Source: Oopsacas minuta
Lineage: Eukaryota; Porifera; Hexactinellida; Lyssacinosida; Leucopsacidae
Reading direction: 5' to 3'
DNA: 64,000 nt
Assembly (NCBI GenBank): GCA_024704765.1
Contig: JAKMXF010000305.1
Coordinates: forward strand, 286,682 to 350,681
This document shows, one piece after another, positions 45,981-58,495 of the stretch; the stretch's first letter is position 1, and every line of letters begins with the position of its first letter. The notes under the pieces are model-generated. The model had not been told where the DNA came from and made no database searches. It worked only from the letters and a program-made list of their open reading frames with translations. Made by a program: the position numbers and the translations under genes.

Positions 45981-47785
45981 CAGCACCATATTTCATTTAT
46001 ATGTACCAAGGTGATATTCGTCACAAGCTCTATATAATTAGAAATTATGATTTAATAAAACTGTAATTTTTAATGTTATTGATTAAGTAAGCGTTACAAT
46101 AATGTATAGGAATTATTAAGTAATTTTGTTGATCAAACTAACCACCACGCAATGAATTTGGTAGCTAATCGGAATTTAGGTGTTTAATCAGAGGAAGACT
46201 TAATGAGACATCTCTGGAGATAATTGCATAATTGTAGAAATGGCAATATAAGGGCATATCCAAGATTACTATAAATTGACAATAATTTAACAATAGCGAG
46301 TTATCATTGGCTATAAAAATGTGTACCTATGGTGTCCCCAGTAATTCAAGAAGGAGATCATCAACTTTATCATGACAAATTATATATATTTTGCATAAAT
46401 AATCAATATATATTTTCATATATTCACTTTGAAATAAAGGATACAATATTCACCATAACAAGCATCAAAGAATGGCACATGTTAACATATAGATACTTAA
46501 GAGACACGTATTTCACAGGTTACTGTAAATCTTTAGCATATATTGGTTGACAATATATTGTTCAAAAATATACGTTATATTTATTGGGGCAAAAATGCAA
46601 TGTTTCTACAATACTGAAACTATGCGTTAGGCAGAATCACAGACAAGTTATGAACAATTATAGGAGAAGTCCAATGTGGAATATCATATTCTTTGAATTT
46701 TATGAGGGAGAAATTTTCACAGGTAATAAATAACCATGGTACCAGCAATAGTGGTAATAAATAACCCGCGATAGTCATTTCCTAACAAAAAAGGACAATT
46801 GGATCGATACATCTCCACTTTCAATACTTGGACATATATCTTGTTACCATTTTCAAAATAGAGCTTCTAAGCTGTTGAGCCAATATTCTATTTGTATGAC
46901 GAGAATATAAACGTACCGTAATACCCATTCCATCTAGAACTTGTAATTGCTAAGTTTTTGATCTGCATAAAACGGATATTCACATACGGGTAATGTAAAT
47001 GTGATTCTGAGCGATCTATATATATATATATAGAAGCATAAATAGAGTTTACATGTGAGATATCAAAAAGGGTCATAATATCCAATTTGATTGCAGACAT
47101 TCTCAGTATTTCTATTAGGAGGGGAAACAAGCTTCTAAGTGGATGTGATTTTGGTTAAATCCTAGAATATAATGCTTGTGATAGAGTGGTTATTCCTGGC
47201 ATCTGCCATATTGATACCATCTTTACCGACTTGCGACATAAATAGGTTAACGATTGCAAAAAATTGTTCTGTAAAGGCGATTCAAATACTATACGGTTCA
47301 ATAATACATAGACACTGTTGCATAAAAAAATTAAAGTTGGAAGTTCCTATACCAAATTCAAAGAAGTTCAGCTGCTAGGTGAAGCCGAGACATGAAGTTC
47401 TGAGCATACTGCAGTCGCGCATGGAGCTAGTAAGCGAAGCACACTAGTATTCTTTGATTCTCATTGGAAACATCGAAATTCCTGAGACAAGTCTGGTGCA
47501 AATGGTAAAATTTTATCTCTACACATATATCCACATTGCAAACAACAATGCAAATCTATGAATGATGTGAAGCAATTGATTTTTTGGACAGAAGTGACGA
47601 ATAAACACACACAGATTAGAAACCTAAAAGTACAACACAAATCTCACAATTGATTTCGATAAAATGAGAAGTGGAAGACTCCAACATACGATACTTATTT
47701 GATGCAATATAGCGGGGTCCGAGAATCGGGTGTACAATCCTCTATTTTACGACAGGCATATCACAACTCATGCTTGAATTGCTAT
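45981..47785. other. No gene seen
   Basis: AT-rich. A short TA run at about 47017-47031 and a GC-rich word AAGCGAAGCACACTAGTA near 47432 are the only marks noted. Confidence 0.4.
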
Positions 47786-47930
47786 TATGGGGGTCAAACT
47801 TGTCTAGAACGGCTACCAAGTAATGGCCAAAAGTGGCCACATTATAGAGGTCGATTTCTATTCAAAATTGTTCCACGGGACTTTTTTTAGATGGCCGTTA
47901 TTTCAGGTGACAGTCATACAAAGGTAGCCG
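47786..47930. repeat. Tigger-like MITE fragment
   Basis: GGTCAAACTTGTCTAGAACG and GGCCAAAAGTGGCCACATTA TAGAGGTCG match the subterminal repeat of the 55.6-56.9 kb element and the 3.3 kb fragment. The right side (GATGGCCGTTATTTCAGGTG ACAGTCA) would be the opposite end. Confidence 0.5.
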
Positions 47931-48639
47931 TTAAGCGAATGTTAATCCATCTTTACGAACGATACAGACACATTATGGAGAGTTTATAACAAAAACGAGT
48001 GTGAAGTTGCCAGCGAAACAAATCGAGCACACTTCATAAGTCATAATTATGCAAACAATATAGGTTGAGAGATGCCATTCGGAACATATCAATACTAGCA
48101 TAAGAGTTTCTGTCATTTTTAGCAAATCATTCTGACACTTCAGTGACTAACCGTGATGTTGAAGAAAATGAGAACTTTTTGCAAAATTTTGGAATCGATA
48201 ATCGAGCACACTTTAACAGATTATAATCATGAAACCAATGCATGTAAAGAGATGTCATAAAGAGAACACCAATACTATCCTAGGACCTTGAAATAGTGAA
48301 CACTATTCTGCAGTGGATCAAAATGGCAAAATTGGCGGATTAGATTATTGGGTGTGTGCTAGCTCTGCATAATGTATTATTTCCATCTTGGTTATCGACC
48401 CAAACTAGTCGATTAAACCTATCAGATTATATATATGGTTTCGAATTTTTCTGTAATGACGTATCCAATTCTCATACATGTATGGGCAGTTGTATTTTTC
48501 GTAATTTTAAGTGATTAGTATTGAATTATGTATATTATCTCACGAGATTAAGTAATATGTTGATATATGATAAATTACTAATCGATACACTATATTAAGA
48601 GACTGAGTTAAGTGTTAACTTCTCCACCATTGTTTAGAC

Positions 48640-49700
48640 TGTTGATTTGTTTCATTTCGAACCTCTGAAATTTTGGATATTGAGCAAACATAGGCTCACT
48701 CTGAATCAAGAGTCTAACGAAGATGTCACTTACATTGACTATAAAAGAACATTTACGAGCAGGTTTCTACCTTAATCTTCTTACATGTTTGTTACGGATT
48801 CCAGGCATTCTTCAGTCAAAGCCTTCATTCCGTAAACGTCATGGAAATCACTGATTAATTCTGAAGAATATGCAAGTAATTTATGATAATACGGTGTTAT
48901 GTTTGCCTAAGGAGATTACAAAGTATTCCTCGTAAGTAAATTTGCAAATGGTGGAGACTTTATCAGTGTTTATCCTTTTATGAGAATTATAGACACGCAA
49001 TATTTCTCAAGCAAGAGATGACGCATTCGATGCATTGAAGTTTTAACTTGATGATGTGAGGCAGCCATTTCTTCATTCCGCATCCAAATGAAATATCACT
49101 AGCATAAGCCAGCGAAAGACACATAAATAACTCTGAAGAGGAGACGCAGAGAAGATGTTCCTGTCAGAAGCTAGTGGATGTGTTGATGCAGAAACCAAAT
49201 TTAACTAGAACTATAGCTTTCAACTGATCTCCCATTACAGTGCAAAGTTGGAAATTTGCCCCTCTAGCTCCCTTTAAGATTCCAGACATCTCCCCATCAA
49301 ACACTGACAATATAATATTCAAGTTAACCTTTCCTTGAGGTAATTCTATTCCTAAATTCTCTAGTTTGCTAGTTTCTGCATTGACCATTTCTTCTATAAT
49401 GTATTTCACGTTGTCATAGTTTTCTTTCTGACATATTAGAGTTACTGTCCTTGATGCGAAAGGTAAATTTGCAGAAGGAATTGACCAAAGGCGATCACCA
49501 TGTTTGTTTGAAATAAATATAAGAATAGAAGATTATGTACATAGATTCGGATTACATTGTATCTGGTTATAAATTCTGTGTTTGCCAGATCAATCTAAAC
49601 CATCTGCAAGTTTGAGAGTTATAGGAAATTGACTGTAAGCTACAGATTGAATTGTTTCTAGTATATGCTCAGGTGTCTTAGTTGGTAGTATGATATGCCA
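48640..49700 (-). pseudogene. RAG1-like (Transib/ProtoRAG-type) transposase relic
   Basis: Read right to left: TPEHILETIQSVAYSQFPIT and LKLADGLD-stop-SGKH (49570-49690) correspond to the RAG1 block DGMGDVSEKHG with the first catalytic Asp. WSIPSANLPFASRTVTLICQ, KENYDNVKYIIEEMVNAETS and LNIILSVFDGEMSGIL with GANFQLCTVMGDQLKAI (49210-49500) follow RAG1 PNSELCCKPLCLMLADES ... FRGTGYD ... VYICTLCDA, including the second Asp. Further on are LRVYNSHKRINTDKV-like text and ITPYYHKLLAYSSELISDF with TEECLESVTN (48800-48900), the block that holds the catalytic Glu in RAG1 (ESGNK). It contains frameshifts and stops. I see no RAG2-like gene next to it. Chapaev-type elements are related and cannot be excluded. 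Confidence 0.65.
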
Positions 49701-52003
49701 CCTATTATAGAATATCCAAGCTTATGACGGACAATCAATATTTAATTGACGAGTGAAATATCATAACGAAACTTGGGAATGTTTTTATATGCAGGTAGTC
49801 TGAATTGTTCGGAAAGAGATAATTGGCGAAATTCTGTATATTTCTCTCTCCTATTTCCATGAGATCTAAGTATAGGTTGCTTTAGTCAATGGAAATTATC
49901 TTCTTGAATTTGAAAATGTTCCTTTCATGGCGATTTCTTTTGATTCATTTGAAGTATCACGGTCACAACAATCATTAGATACTAACAGAGGCAGATAGGC
50001 GGTAATTGTTTTGGCATCAACATCTTCTTGATCAGCAACAAATTGGGCCAGATCGAAAAATTTGGACAACCTTTTCTGACAGCTTGGAGCCTAAGCTGAT
50101 GCAGTGGTTTCCTCCTCTCACATGTATCTTCAATAAATACATTTGTATTGTGCAAATATTCAAGGTAGTAGGCCGATTAAAGTTCCTTGAGGTGTTGCTC
50201 CTTCACCACTGAGTTGTAAAACAAGATACTCTCTCATGTGACAAGATCCTTATTCTTCACGAAACTCTCCTCGAGAATCCTTCAGTGCTGTAAATTATCT
50301 GCGTAATACCTCTATATTATTTTTGGAATCTTCATCGATTGGCAAATATGGAACGAGCAGCCTGTCTAATGTTATCATCAAATAATATCAAAAAATTCCA
50401 TGCGTCTTTTGTTATCCATTTGATAATGGTTTATGCTTTGAATACGACAATGATGAATTTGATTTATTTACTTTGGTTGTATTATTTATAATCGATGGGA
50501 GACTAAAATTTCATCAGATATTGAAAAGGAATGCAAGGATATTTGTTTGAAACTTTATCATTTCCATAAATATTTCACTATGTATCCTTGGAATGCACTA
50601 ATTTTCAGGACATTAGTTGTTTCTAGATAGTATCATATGGTTTTTCAATTGCATTAGTGCATTCCAATCTTCAGACAAGCAAATAGCAAATATAATATTA
50701 ATATTAAAATTCCTCTAGAAGGTGAGTTTTGTCCGAAAATTAACCTCGCATTTTTCCATTAGTGTTATGGTCTCGGTCGCTACGTTTCGCTAGCCTATAT
50801 TTAGTAAAATCTTGAATGCAAACATCTTCTCTAATTGTTTCAACCATAAAACCATGCGACCTCGAGTGCCCTCAAAATGTTTTTAACAATTTCTATTAAG
50901 TTCATCCTAATATGATATGTATTTACTACTTGGATAATATTGGTCTTGATCATATCATTTTGTAACAGTCAAACGATTTTCTATGATGAATTTATAGAAA
51001 AGCTATAATGATGAAAATATAAACAACACGTGCATGTTCCACTCCAACTAACTCTTGGAAAATGTCTTTGAAAGTACGATTATTAGAATGAACAACATTC
51101 TTCAATATCATGAGAATAATAACTATATTTTTTGCTCATAACACAGTCATGAGCAAGCTAAAGTTTTTATCAAAATACACAATTATAAGTTTTCAACTAT
51201 GATGAAATCAGAAATAACATTTTCTTGGAGTTTGAGTATCAACTTTTCTACCCTACTCAACCATGTTTCCCCATTGTATGTTCTTTTGGTCCCATTTATC
51301 CCTTACATGAAATTAAATCTGAAGTTAGCGAACACTTCAACATATTTGCAATTATCTTTAACATGTCTCACTGACACATTTTCATAAATACAAAATTTTG
51401 AGACCCCAGCTAGGTTAATATCACCATCAGAAAATTTGCTCCACCGCTGCCAGGGCCTCCTTGTGAGGGGGGAACGTCATTAGTCCTACTCCACATGTAG
51501 GCGTTAGTCCTAATTCTGATTTAGAGATGTTAGTCCTACCTATAAAATTGCTATTTTATCTTTTTCAATATCTTTCTGTTGATGATATGTGTAAAGTAAG
51601 TAATTCCATTGGCTAATCGAGTATGCTAATTTCGATTGTTAGACTTTCGAATTATTCAGAAGTAAATTTATTAGATGATTCTATGAATTTAAGTAAACAA
51701 ATAGTAAAAAACTCGAAATATACTTAGAGACCTACAAAGTTATTACATGCAGAGAAGTCGGAAACAGGGCAGCTGAGGCGACCTTGGCTGCTCCACTTTT
51801 TTGTATGAAATAATCTTAGTTATATCGGCCATGAATCACCACAGACGTCTCTCCACCAAATACAGTTCAGTGTTTCTATAATTAATACAAACTTTCATGC
51901 GAATATTCATAACTATTATACATTTCATACTTGCAAAGTTCAAAAATATTTGTGTTATATCCATGTAATGAGCTCTCATTTTCCGTTTGAACTTGCCACA
52001 ACT
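49701..52003. other. No gene seen
   Basis: AT-rich. ORFs are short and without recognisable domains. N-terminal parts of the RAG1-like relic might extend a little beyond 49700, but I could not follow them. Confidence 0.4.
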
Positions 52004-52011
52004 TTGTACAT

Positions 52012-54334
52012 CAGTGTTTCCCAACCTTTACAGATTTAAAGTCCCCTTATAGACTTAATATTTACAGAACGCCCCCTATTTAATACTTCATTGAATCAGT
52101 TTTTATTTACTGACTATATAGAAATATTAAACATAGATTGATAGGGTATCTAGGGACTAATCTAAGTATCAGTATACGTTGGAACATGTGATCCTTGACT
52201 TTGGTGGCTCTTGGCTAGTTTGACTACATCCGGTTCTAACTGCGTCAGAAAGAGTCTCAAGTCGCCTCTTGTTGCTATTTCCAGTCGATTTCTTTGTTTT
52301 GTGAGCAGATAACTACTGTGCTGAATCCCTTTTCGACAAGATATGATAATGGAAATGCAACAAACATCAATTTTACAGTTTAAAAAATATGGGAATAGCG
52401 TTCAGAGACTTCCTTCTTCATCCAGAATGCTCTATATCCACATTGGGTGAATATGGCATTGCATTCGATATCATTCTGCAAATCGATGAATTCTTCTTGA
52501 AATTGTGGATCCAAAGTTTCTATAATGTTCTAAATGGATTTATCACAAAATTAAGGATAACTAACTTGGTTAAATCTTTGAATCGAGTCAACAAATCTTC
52601 GCTAAGGGAATCAACATGCGAACAGTAAATATGAATGTTGTCATCTGTAATGATATTATTATTTGCCATATCCAGTTCACTTAAACAAGGTAACCGCCCA
52701 AATTCACGATCGCAATATTCTGTCGGAACAAGGTTAGTTTACTTAAGAATGATAGAACAACGCCCTTCGCTTGAATAAGAGTAGTATTATTCCCTTGTAG
52801 CTGCTTATTCACTATATTCAGTTTCTCGAATAGGTCGGCTAAGTAAGCAACATCAGTCCTTATCATTTTAACCATTTCTGCCAGAGTTGAATCGTATTCT
52901 TCTAGTAACTCGACTATAGAATCAAACTGTTGATGGAATCGTTTCAAACAATTACCTTTAGAAAGCCACCTAACTTTAGTATGGAGAAGGAGGAGTTTAT
53001 CATCTTCATCATTGTTTTCACAAAGTTGCTGAAAGATGCGATCATCAGTGAGTTCTTTTTGATTTTGTTCGTAGCAGTAATCACGATTTGCAAAGACTGG
53101 TGAAGATTAGGTGTTAGGTGCTTGGCGATCAAATGTTGACGATGTATGACACAATGAATAGAGAAAACCTTCGGCACAGCTCGTTTCAGATGAGCTATGA
53201 AACCACGATGACGTCCAATTATTGAACATGTTACATCAGTAGCACACGCAATAATATTTCCCATTGGTATGTTCCTCTCTTCACAAAATTGCTTTACCAC
53301 CATAAATATTGTCTCACCTTTAGTATCTGTTTCTAGTGGCTTGGAGAAGAGCATTTCTTCTTTTGATACACCATTGTGAATATATCGTACATATGCCATA
53401 AGTAAGGCTTCATTGTCACATAAAGTTGACTCATCAAGCTGCAAAGCGAATTCCGTTGTTTGTAAAACTTCACACAACTGTTGTTCAACATCTATAGCCA
53501 ATTCTTCGATCCTCCTCGAAACTGAGTTATTACTTAAGGGAATTGATCTAACTACACTAGATGCATCTTGATACATGACAGTAGATATAACCTCTCTTAT
53601 AGCTGGAAGGATGAGCTTGTCACCTATTGTATGAAGCTTTCCACTTTTGGCGATTAAAAGAGATATATTGTAAGAAGCAACAAGACCATCGTCATTTTTA
53701 GTAGTAATTTTGTTAATCATTCCATCTATGGAACTACGATTTGCAAACTGCTTGCTTAAAGTCAGGAAATATTTGAGATCCTTCTCTTTCTTATCAGGGT
53801 GTTTCTTCGTCAAATGGCCGCACATACGTGAAGGTTTCATGCCCTCATTAGAGAACACTTGATTGCAGAGCAAACAAAAGGGTAATTGTTGATTAGTAGG
53901 TGAAGCGATGAAACCAAATTTCAGAAAATCTATGGAGTGTTGATGGCATTTTTTCTTGGGATTTTCAGCCATGATTGGATATGCAAGAAAAATCGTGTCT
54001 ATTATTGAGGTAATTATTGAAATAACATGGTATGATCACTTTTATAACTTCTTTGTTAGGAAGCCGTCTGAACTGTTAATTCAAAACAAAGAAACAATAC
54101 CATTGAAAGCATTGATTGATTGTAAATGGTGAATACTTAGCTCTTCTTGTGGGCAACGTGCTAGAATTGTCATTATGGGTGAAGTGCACAACATATTAAT
54201 GATACAATAGTATTTCGCAAAATTTACAGATGCTAAAATAAATCTTCATCCAACGGCTCATTATCTTGTCAGCGCCCCCTGAGGCAAAGTAAACCCCCCT
54301 CGGAGGGCTTCTAAGCCCCCGTTGGGAACCACTG
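52012..54334 (-). mobile_element. hAT element (ZBED5/FAM200/SCAND3-like) with both ends
   Basis: The left end is CAGTGTTTCCCAACCTTTAC and the inverted right end CAGTGGTTCCCAACGGGGGC, the typical CAGTGGTTCCCAACC end of animal hAT/Charlie-like elements. Flanking 8-mers TTGTACAT (52004-52011) and GTGTACAT (54335-54342) agree at seven positions, as a hAT 8-bp target duplication would. Length is 2323 bp. The transposase gene runs on the minus strand. Confidence 0.92.
52200..53972 (-). pseudogene. ZBED5/SCAND3-like hAT transposase
   Basis: The first 342 codons (53972 down to 52944) start MAENPKKKCHQHSIDFLKFG with a BED-like zinc finger (PFCLLCNQVFSNEGMKPSRM, HLTKKHPDKKE). Next come DKLILPAIREVISTVM and ISRRIEELAIDVEQ-like helices (here SVSRRIEELAID), then the RNase H-like core (FALQLDESTLCDNEALLMAY, CATDVTCSIIGRHRGFIAHL, SIHCVIHRQHLIAKHL). 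A frameshift near 53050 moves the gene to the frame with CLKRFHQQFDSIVELLEEYD (to 52681). After a few more breaks come DNIHIYCSHVDSLSEDLL, FWMKKEVSE and a hAT dimerisation part with PLSYLVEKGFSTV (about 52350-52300). Light decay. Domesticated relatives exist in vertebrates. Confidence 0.88.
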
Positions 54335-54342
54335 GTGTACAT

Positions 54343-55607
54343 TGTCAAAATATTTCGCTGGCTGCGCTCGAAAGCGGAAAATATTCAGTACTTGTATTTC
54401 AGTACAGAAAATCAATGTACAATCGAATAAGAACTGTTGATTTTCACAACATAATGTACATCTTTATGAGTTTAGGTTATTGGACTCATAATCAGCAAGC
54501 TTGTCTCAAATAAAACTCATCAACAAACCTATTAAGTCACTGTACGTCTGCACAGAGCAACAGGAATAGGCAAAATCCTTCTACGGTTAGCCATAGCAGT
54601 AAGTATATACCATACTTGCCAACTGTCCCGAATGTCCCAATTGGTTTATAAATTCTAAAGCAATTAATATAACGAGATAGAATTGACTTCTAAAATTACT
54701 TGACACAATGTACAAGTAATTTCCAGTTTTGATAATCCAAGTGTAAGACTTAATATTGTATAACGAGGGCCAGCCTAAAAACTTAACCCGGGCCCGTTCT
54801 GGCTATTGACGGCCCCTGCCTAGATGCTTCAGAAAATTCGAGTTGAAGCAAGACCCGGCAAGACTAGACACTAAGAAAAAGGTGAATTTGGCAGCAAAAC
54901 AAATCAAAATCTGATATCTCATCATGAGCTTTCGCAAGGCAATTATACAACTAAAAATGCTTCTTCCAAAAGTTATTAAGGAAAGTTCAGTGTTTTAATG
55001 CTTAATTGGTGTATAAATGACAAAGGAAGTCATTGATTTGAAATCTATAGTTGGTATGAATAGAATGTCGACGCATTTCTGTGTTCTAAGAACAGGCGTT
55101 TTCATTTGTTGAAATTAAAACTAAGAAACTATGAATGCAAATAGTCAACTTCCCATTGACCAATAAAATATTTCATTTGATTTCAGATAATATTTGAGAT
55201 ATTTTGACATTTCTTAAATATAAATACAGGGGTATTTTTAGGAGAATTTCAGGAGGGGCAGCTCAAAGTTCCATGAATTAGAGAGAGGCATAGTTTGTAG
55301 CTAAAGTGCATAACATGACCATAGCTCAGGGGGGGACATTTTTCCCCCCCCCCCCCCCCCCTCCTCATATCATCCAGAAAAAAACCCTGTAATTATGACT
55401 GGGATCTATATAGCATTTGTCTAAATGTGTCAAAAAGTATTTACAAAAAGCAAATCAACTATATTGCTAGTGATAGGAAGATGAATATTACAGAACTTCT
55501 GGTATATTATTTAGAGCATAGCTCTCATAGTTCCTGAGTTATAGCATAAACAAACAGAAATACAAGAGTGTGTTCATATTCCACTCATATAGACCATTGT
55601 TTTTAAA
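54343..55607. other. No gene seen; one hAT-like end and a poly-C run
   Basis: The stretch 54735-54822 carries a GC-rich hAT-like right end (inverted CAGGGGCCGTCAATAGCCAG, then AACGGGCCCGGG). An 18-base C run lies at 55344-55361. Confidence 0.45.
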
Positions 55608-56903
55608 TACAGTCAACTTGTTTATAACGGCCATCAAACACTAGCCATTATATACAGGTGGCCTCAATAGAGAGGTTGACCGTATACACTACTAGTGTTG
55701 CACAATGTGGCAAAATTACGATTATGAGGTAATAAGTACTTACAGTGAAGATATATGTTAAAATGCTGTCATATATAGTAAATCGACACTGTAGATTTCA
55801 AAGATGACACCAGATTTTTACCTGCACTACTGGAAATGGGACTATGACATAATCTGTGGTACTGGGATATAATCAATAATTATCTTTCAAGAATAAATGA
55901 GTTCTAATTTTTTGAGTGTTTTATACCAGCCAGCCCTATATATCAATAAACTTGAATAACAATGCGTATACTGAACTCATTTACGCATTGGATACCTCGT
56001 AAAATGAAACTAATGGATTAGAATTACAGTAATTAGAAAATTTCATAATGAAAATAAAATTTTTCGATAATACAATTCATCCGAATGGGTTTGCCCCATA
56101 CACTTAATGTCAAGAAAAATATAAGTCGGCGCCTTTGGGCGGGTCTAGAAATTATTGAAAATGAAAATTAGAAAGACATAATACCTGAAATTTTCAACTA
56201 TTCAACGCGCAATTGTTTGCATTGCAAGATCGGGGGGCTAAAAGGTAGGTCAAGGAGCTGAAATATGGATAAAAATAGACAACTATAAATGCTTGAGAAT
56301 GAAAAATAAGTTTCAATTTGTTTTGCAAACGAGTTAAAATTATTCACATAATACATACGAATACTGATAAATGCCATTGAATTAGTAAAAATCTTGGAAT
56401 GCTGAATTATTACAAGGGTATTTGAAGAATATATATTTGTGGTTTTCAGGGTTTCAAAGTTCAAATTTAAGCCTAAGTTTAAAACCTTGGTTAGACATGT
56501 TATAAGTTCATTAAGTAACTAATAATAGCATATTTCTGGGTTTGAAATAGTGTAGAATCGAATGCACACATTAGTTTTGGTAAATAGCGAAGTCAATTAA
56601 TCACCTATTACCGCATAGATCCGCACTGTGTGTTGTAGTAACCTTATGTTAATGGTGGTGATATAGAGAAGTTGGCATTTAAGACAAGTGAACGATATTT
56701 AAGATAATATAGTGGAATTAGTTAATAATGGTCACCCAAGGGGCATGTCAAGGCACACTAACGGGATGCGACCACTATATAAAGTGGCCATTATATACAG
56801 GTTTAGCGCCAGTAAGGGACCAAAAATGGTGGCCGCATACAGAGGTCGTTATAATGGGAGATAAGAGGGGACTGTTTTTAGGTGGCAGTTAGGTTTGACT
56901 GTA
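55608..56903. mobile_element. Tigger-like non-autonomous element (1296 bp)
   Basis: The left end is TACAGTCAACTTGTTTATAA CGGCCATC and the inverted right end is TACAGTCAAACCTAACTGCC ACC, with terminal TA. Subterminal inverted partners are TATATACAGGTGGCC at the left and TATATACAGGTTTAGCGCCA at the right. No transposase motif is visible inside; a 1.3-kb interior of unrelated sequence suggests a deletion derivative or later insertion. Related fragments lie at 3313 and 47786. Confidence 0.65.
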
Positions 56904-58244
56904 TACTATTGGTCTCAGTCATATTATAGAACTGTCAAGCATTAAAACTTTAACAATTCGGAAAGCAGCATTTTTCGTCTAAAAATAGCTCTTACCGATC
57001 TCGTACATATGGTTGCATAACAGGGAATAGAGATATTTATGAAGAAAACATTATATGCACCCATAAGCATAAAATGTGATTTGGATAAAGGGTAAGAATA
57101 TTGAAATGAAACTGAACTAAAACTTCCAAATTAAGTTTATGAATCAACTACTGCGGAATATAGTTCGCCTTTCATGAAAGATCATGCAATATGCAGACTC
57201 GTAACCAATTATAAACTAGCAACTAATACACTAAGCAAAAGTAAGAAGCTATTTAACAAGGATTGATAGATATTTTGGCCCTTTTGGAGGTCATTTCTTA
57301 TTACCTCTCTTAGAATCAAAATTTCTAATGTAAGTAAACGAGTAGTATTTACTTTCTTCATTCATTAAGAAAAGAGTTACAGCAAAGGATTCTTGATGCA
57401 TACTAATACTGTTTCCAGGAATGATCTTTAAAAAATTTCAATTAATGTCATAAGCACTTGAATTTGAATAGATACAAAGATCATGATTGTTCTTTGAAGA
57501 ATATTGGTGAATCTGTATTTTCGGAAGCAATTTCAGATCAGAAACAATGACCGATTACAGAGGTAATCAGGATAACACAGGTTTCGGTTTATGCAGGTTC
57601 TACTGTATCGAATTAGCGACATGAAATATTCATAAAATAGGAAAAAAACACGGATTCCGCATACTTTAAATCTATACCAGAAAAGCTTATCTCGGTTAGG
57701 TACTTAATACAGATCTTGCATCACTCAATTGCTAAGAAATTGGACTAGAGCAGTACGTCAGTTTTCGAAACTGATGGGATCGGGGGTTCGAGTAACTAGA
57801 ACGTTCGGAAAATTACATTCTACTGTATTATACACCAGGCGTTGTTAGATAATTAAGCATATAAATTATGTAATAGATTAAATTCAGAGATGTCCATTAA
57901 TTGGGTCAAACAGTTGTTTTCAGGTATATTACCATATTTAAGACAGTGTCGCCAGTACCCATAAGCATATATTCATTGGTTTCGGGTTAGAGAAAGAAAG
58001 AATTTATAGTAGTAGGTGGCTGTAAACTGACGTATTCTGATAACTGAAATTCTACTGTAGCTTTATTAAATCAATAAGGAATTATAGAAAATAAATACAC
58101 AAATTCAATATATAGGCAATTCCTTCGTTCTGAATAGACGCGTATGAAATATTCCCATATTCCTGCATTGCTAGGGACGATTATGAACTGTCAATGGATA
58201 ATGAATATTGAAAATACTGTGAATGTAAAACAAATGGAATTTAC
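56904..58244. other. No gene seen; Tigger-like right ends
   Basis: GGTTTCGGTTTATGCAGGTT CTACTGTA ends at 57607 and AAATTCTACTGTA ends at 58059. Both read inverted as TACAGTAGAA, the end of the 40.5 kb Tigger family. Left partners were not found. Confidence 0.45.
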
Positions 58245-58495
58245 CTCATTAAACGGAGAAATGCTAATGAAAATGGTTTTTCATCCTTATCGTTATTGGA
58301 TTTGTGCCGAAATAGGAATTCTATATATGAATTGCTGTAATCATCAGCAGGCAGACTAAGCTTTATTACATCATTCCACACTGGATGCCCGTTATGATAA
58401 AAAACAGTGGAAAAATAGGTAGTAAGTGGTGGTTCACCATTTCCCGGAAATATACTATCTTGAATAACTGAACCATCACTTCGCTTAACTTGAAC
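58245..58495 (-). CDS. DOCK exon: middle of DHR-1 domain
   Basis: The exon begins after TTTAG at 58496-58498 with GTT CAA and reads VQVKRSDGSVIQDSIFPGNG, then YHNGHPVWNDVIKLSLP, FLFRHKSNNDKDEKPFS and LAFLRLMR. These match the DHR-1 strands of DOCK1/DOCK4 (V.FPG.G, YHN..P.W.E.IKLPIP, FRH.S..DK.EK, FAF..LMR) in order and spacing. It ends at AG|gtaaat, a normal donor. Phase in 0, out 2. It was missed by simple ORF listing because it has no start codon near its beginning. Intron distance to the next exon is nearly 20 kb, the largest here, and holds the hAT, RAG1-like, maT and Tigger elements. Confidence 0.9.
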
